Shown here one piece after another: positions 63,755-64,000 of a DNA stretch of 64,000 nucleotides; positions within the stretch are counted from its first letter, which is position 1, and each line of letters starts with the position of its first letter. The notes beneath the pieces were generated by a model that did no database searches, was not told where the DNA came from, and saw only the letters and a list, made by a program, of their open reading frames with translations. The position numbers and the translations under genes are program-made. Source of the stretch: Microbacterium sp. YJN-G (lineage in GTDB: Bacteria > Actinomycetota > Actinomycetes > Actinomycetales > Microbacteriaceae); assembly GCF_015040615.1 (NCBI RefSeq), contig NZ_CP060402.1, forward strand, positions 248,001 through 312,000. Direction: 5' to 3'.

Positions 63755-64000
63755 ATGCCCGATTCCCCCTCCGCCTCCGCGACCCCGTGGGCGCCGCTCG
63801 CCCCCGACGTGGTCGCCGAGATGCTCTCCGCTGCATCCGTGCGGTGGTGGCTGTCGGGCGGGGCTGCGCTCGACAGGTGGGTCGGGCGCAGCATCCGCCC
63901 GCGCACGAACATCGACGTCAGCGTCGTGGCCGGCGACCTCGCGGCCCTCGTGGCCGTGCTGCCGGAGGGGTTCAGCGCCTGGGCGCCGGCAGGTGAGGAC
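63755..64000 (+). CDS. Nucleotidyltransferase-like protein, 3' end outside window
   Basis: The frame is open to the right edge (82 codons seen). RWWLSGGAALDRWVGRSIRP followed by RTNIDVSVV resembles the N-terminal G-G and D-x-D-V sites of minimal nucleotidyltransferases and aminoglycoside adenylyltransferase-like proteins. TAGCCT, which overlaps the marR stop, ends six bases before the ATG. Too little is visible to name a substrate. Confidence 0.7.
   Translation, partial: MPDSPSASATPWAPLAPDVVAEMLSAASVRWWLSGGAALDRWVGRSIRPRTNIDVSVVAGDLAALVAVLPEGFSAWAPAGED

Overview
The base composition (about 70% G+C), the codon use and the gene families place this window in a chromosome of the family Microbacteriaceae, most likely Microbacterium or a close relative. 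Typical markers are the ftsH-folE-folP-folB-folK block, mycoredoxin, DUF6458, DUF3180, DUF4192 and a MarP-type protease. The taxon is inferred; no 16S rRNA gene is present.

Region 1 (1-13.1 kb) is a type VII (ESX/Yuk-like) secretion locus. It holds a partial RDD/FHA protein, a 1503-residue FtsK-type motor ATPase with an N-terminal FHA domain, and two parallel cargo cassettes. Each cassette opens with the same 95-residue WXG100-type protein, carried on a nearly identical 397-bp direct repeat that includes its leader. Each then encodes a small second WXG-like helical protein, a large protein built as helical region, membrane segment and variable C-terminus (the second ends in an alpha/beta-hydrolase-like domain), and unknown partner proteins.

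Region 2 (13.1-27.4 kb) is mostly housekeeping: mdh, a prolyl iminopeptidase, an aldehyde dehydrogenase, mycoredoxin, a glycosyltransferase, dgt and a secreted-type HNH nuclease. A zinc metallopeptidase gene here is split by a 1278-bp IS110-family element. The element's non-coding end carries segments matching both halves of its predicted circle junction, in the arrangement expected of a bridge RNA.

Region 3 (27.4-29.9 kb) is a small accessory stretch: a lipoprotein, a DUF1778/GNAT toxin-antitoxin pair and a DUF1643 gene. It lies next to a tRNA-Phe/Asp/Glu cluster and is bracketed by related dispersed repeats.

Region 4 (30-57.5 kb) is core: an M23 peptidase, ppa, tilS, hpt, ftsH, the folate genes, two PH-domain proteins, DUF2520, lysS, marP, cls, a lipid kinase and serS. 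Between the DUF2520 gene and lysS, where Actinobacteria such as M. tuberculosis carry panC and panD, this window has a metal-resistance group (ACR3-like exporter, CmtR-type repressor, CDF-like transporter) and a DUF2207 protein.

Region 5 (57.7-64 kb) has tRNA-Ser, an LCP cell-wall ligase and a hydroxybenzoate module: pobA, an IclR regulator, mobA and a MarR regulator. PobA and MobA would both deliver protocatechuate from 4- and 3-hydroxybenzoate. Two palindromes flank the IclR gene. The window ends inside a nucleotidyltransferase-like gene.

Two window-wide signals stand out. Twelve genes have a TANNNT hexamer ending 6-7 bases before the start codon, which suggests leaderless transcription. 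The hexamer GCATCC/GGATGC also recurs very often and appears to override normal codon choice at Ala-Ser and Asp-Ala pairs.
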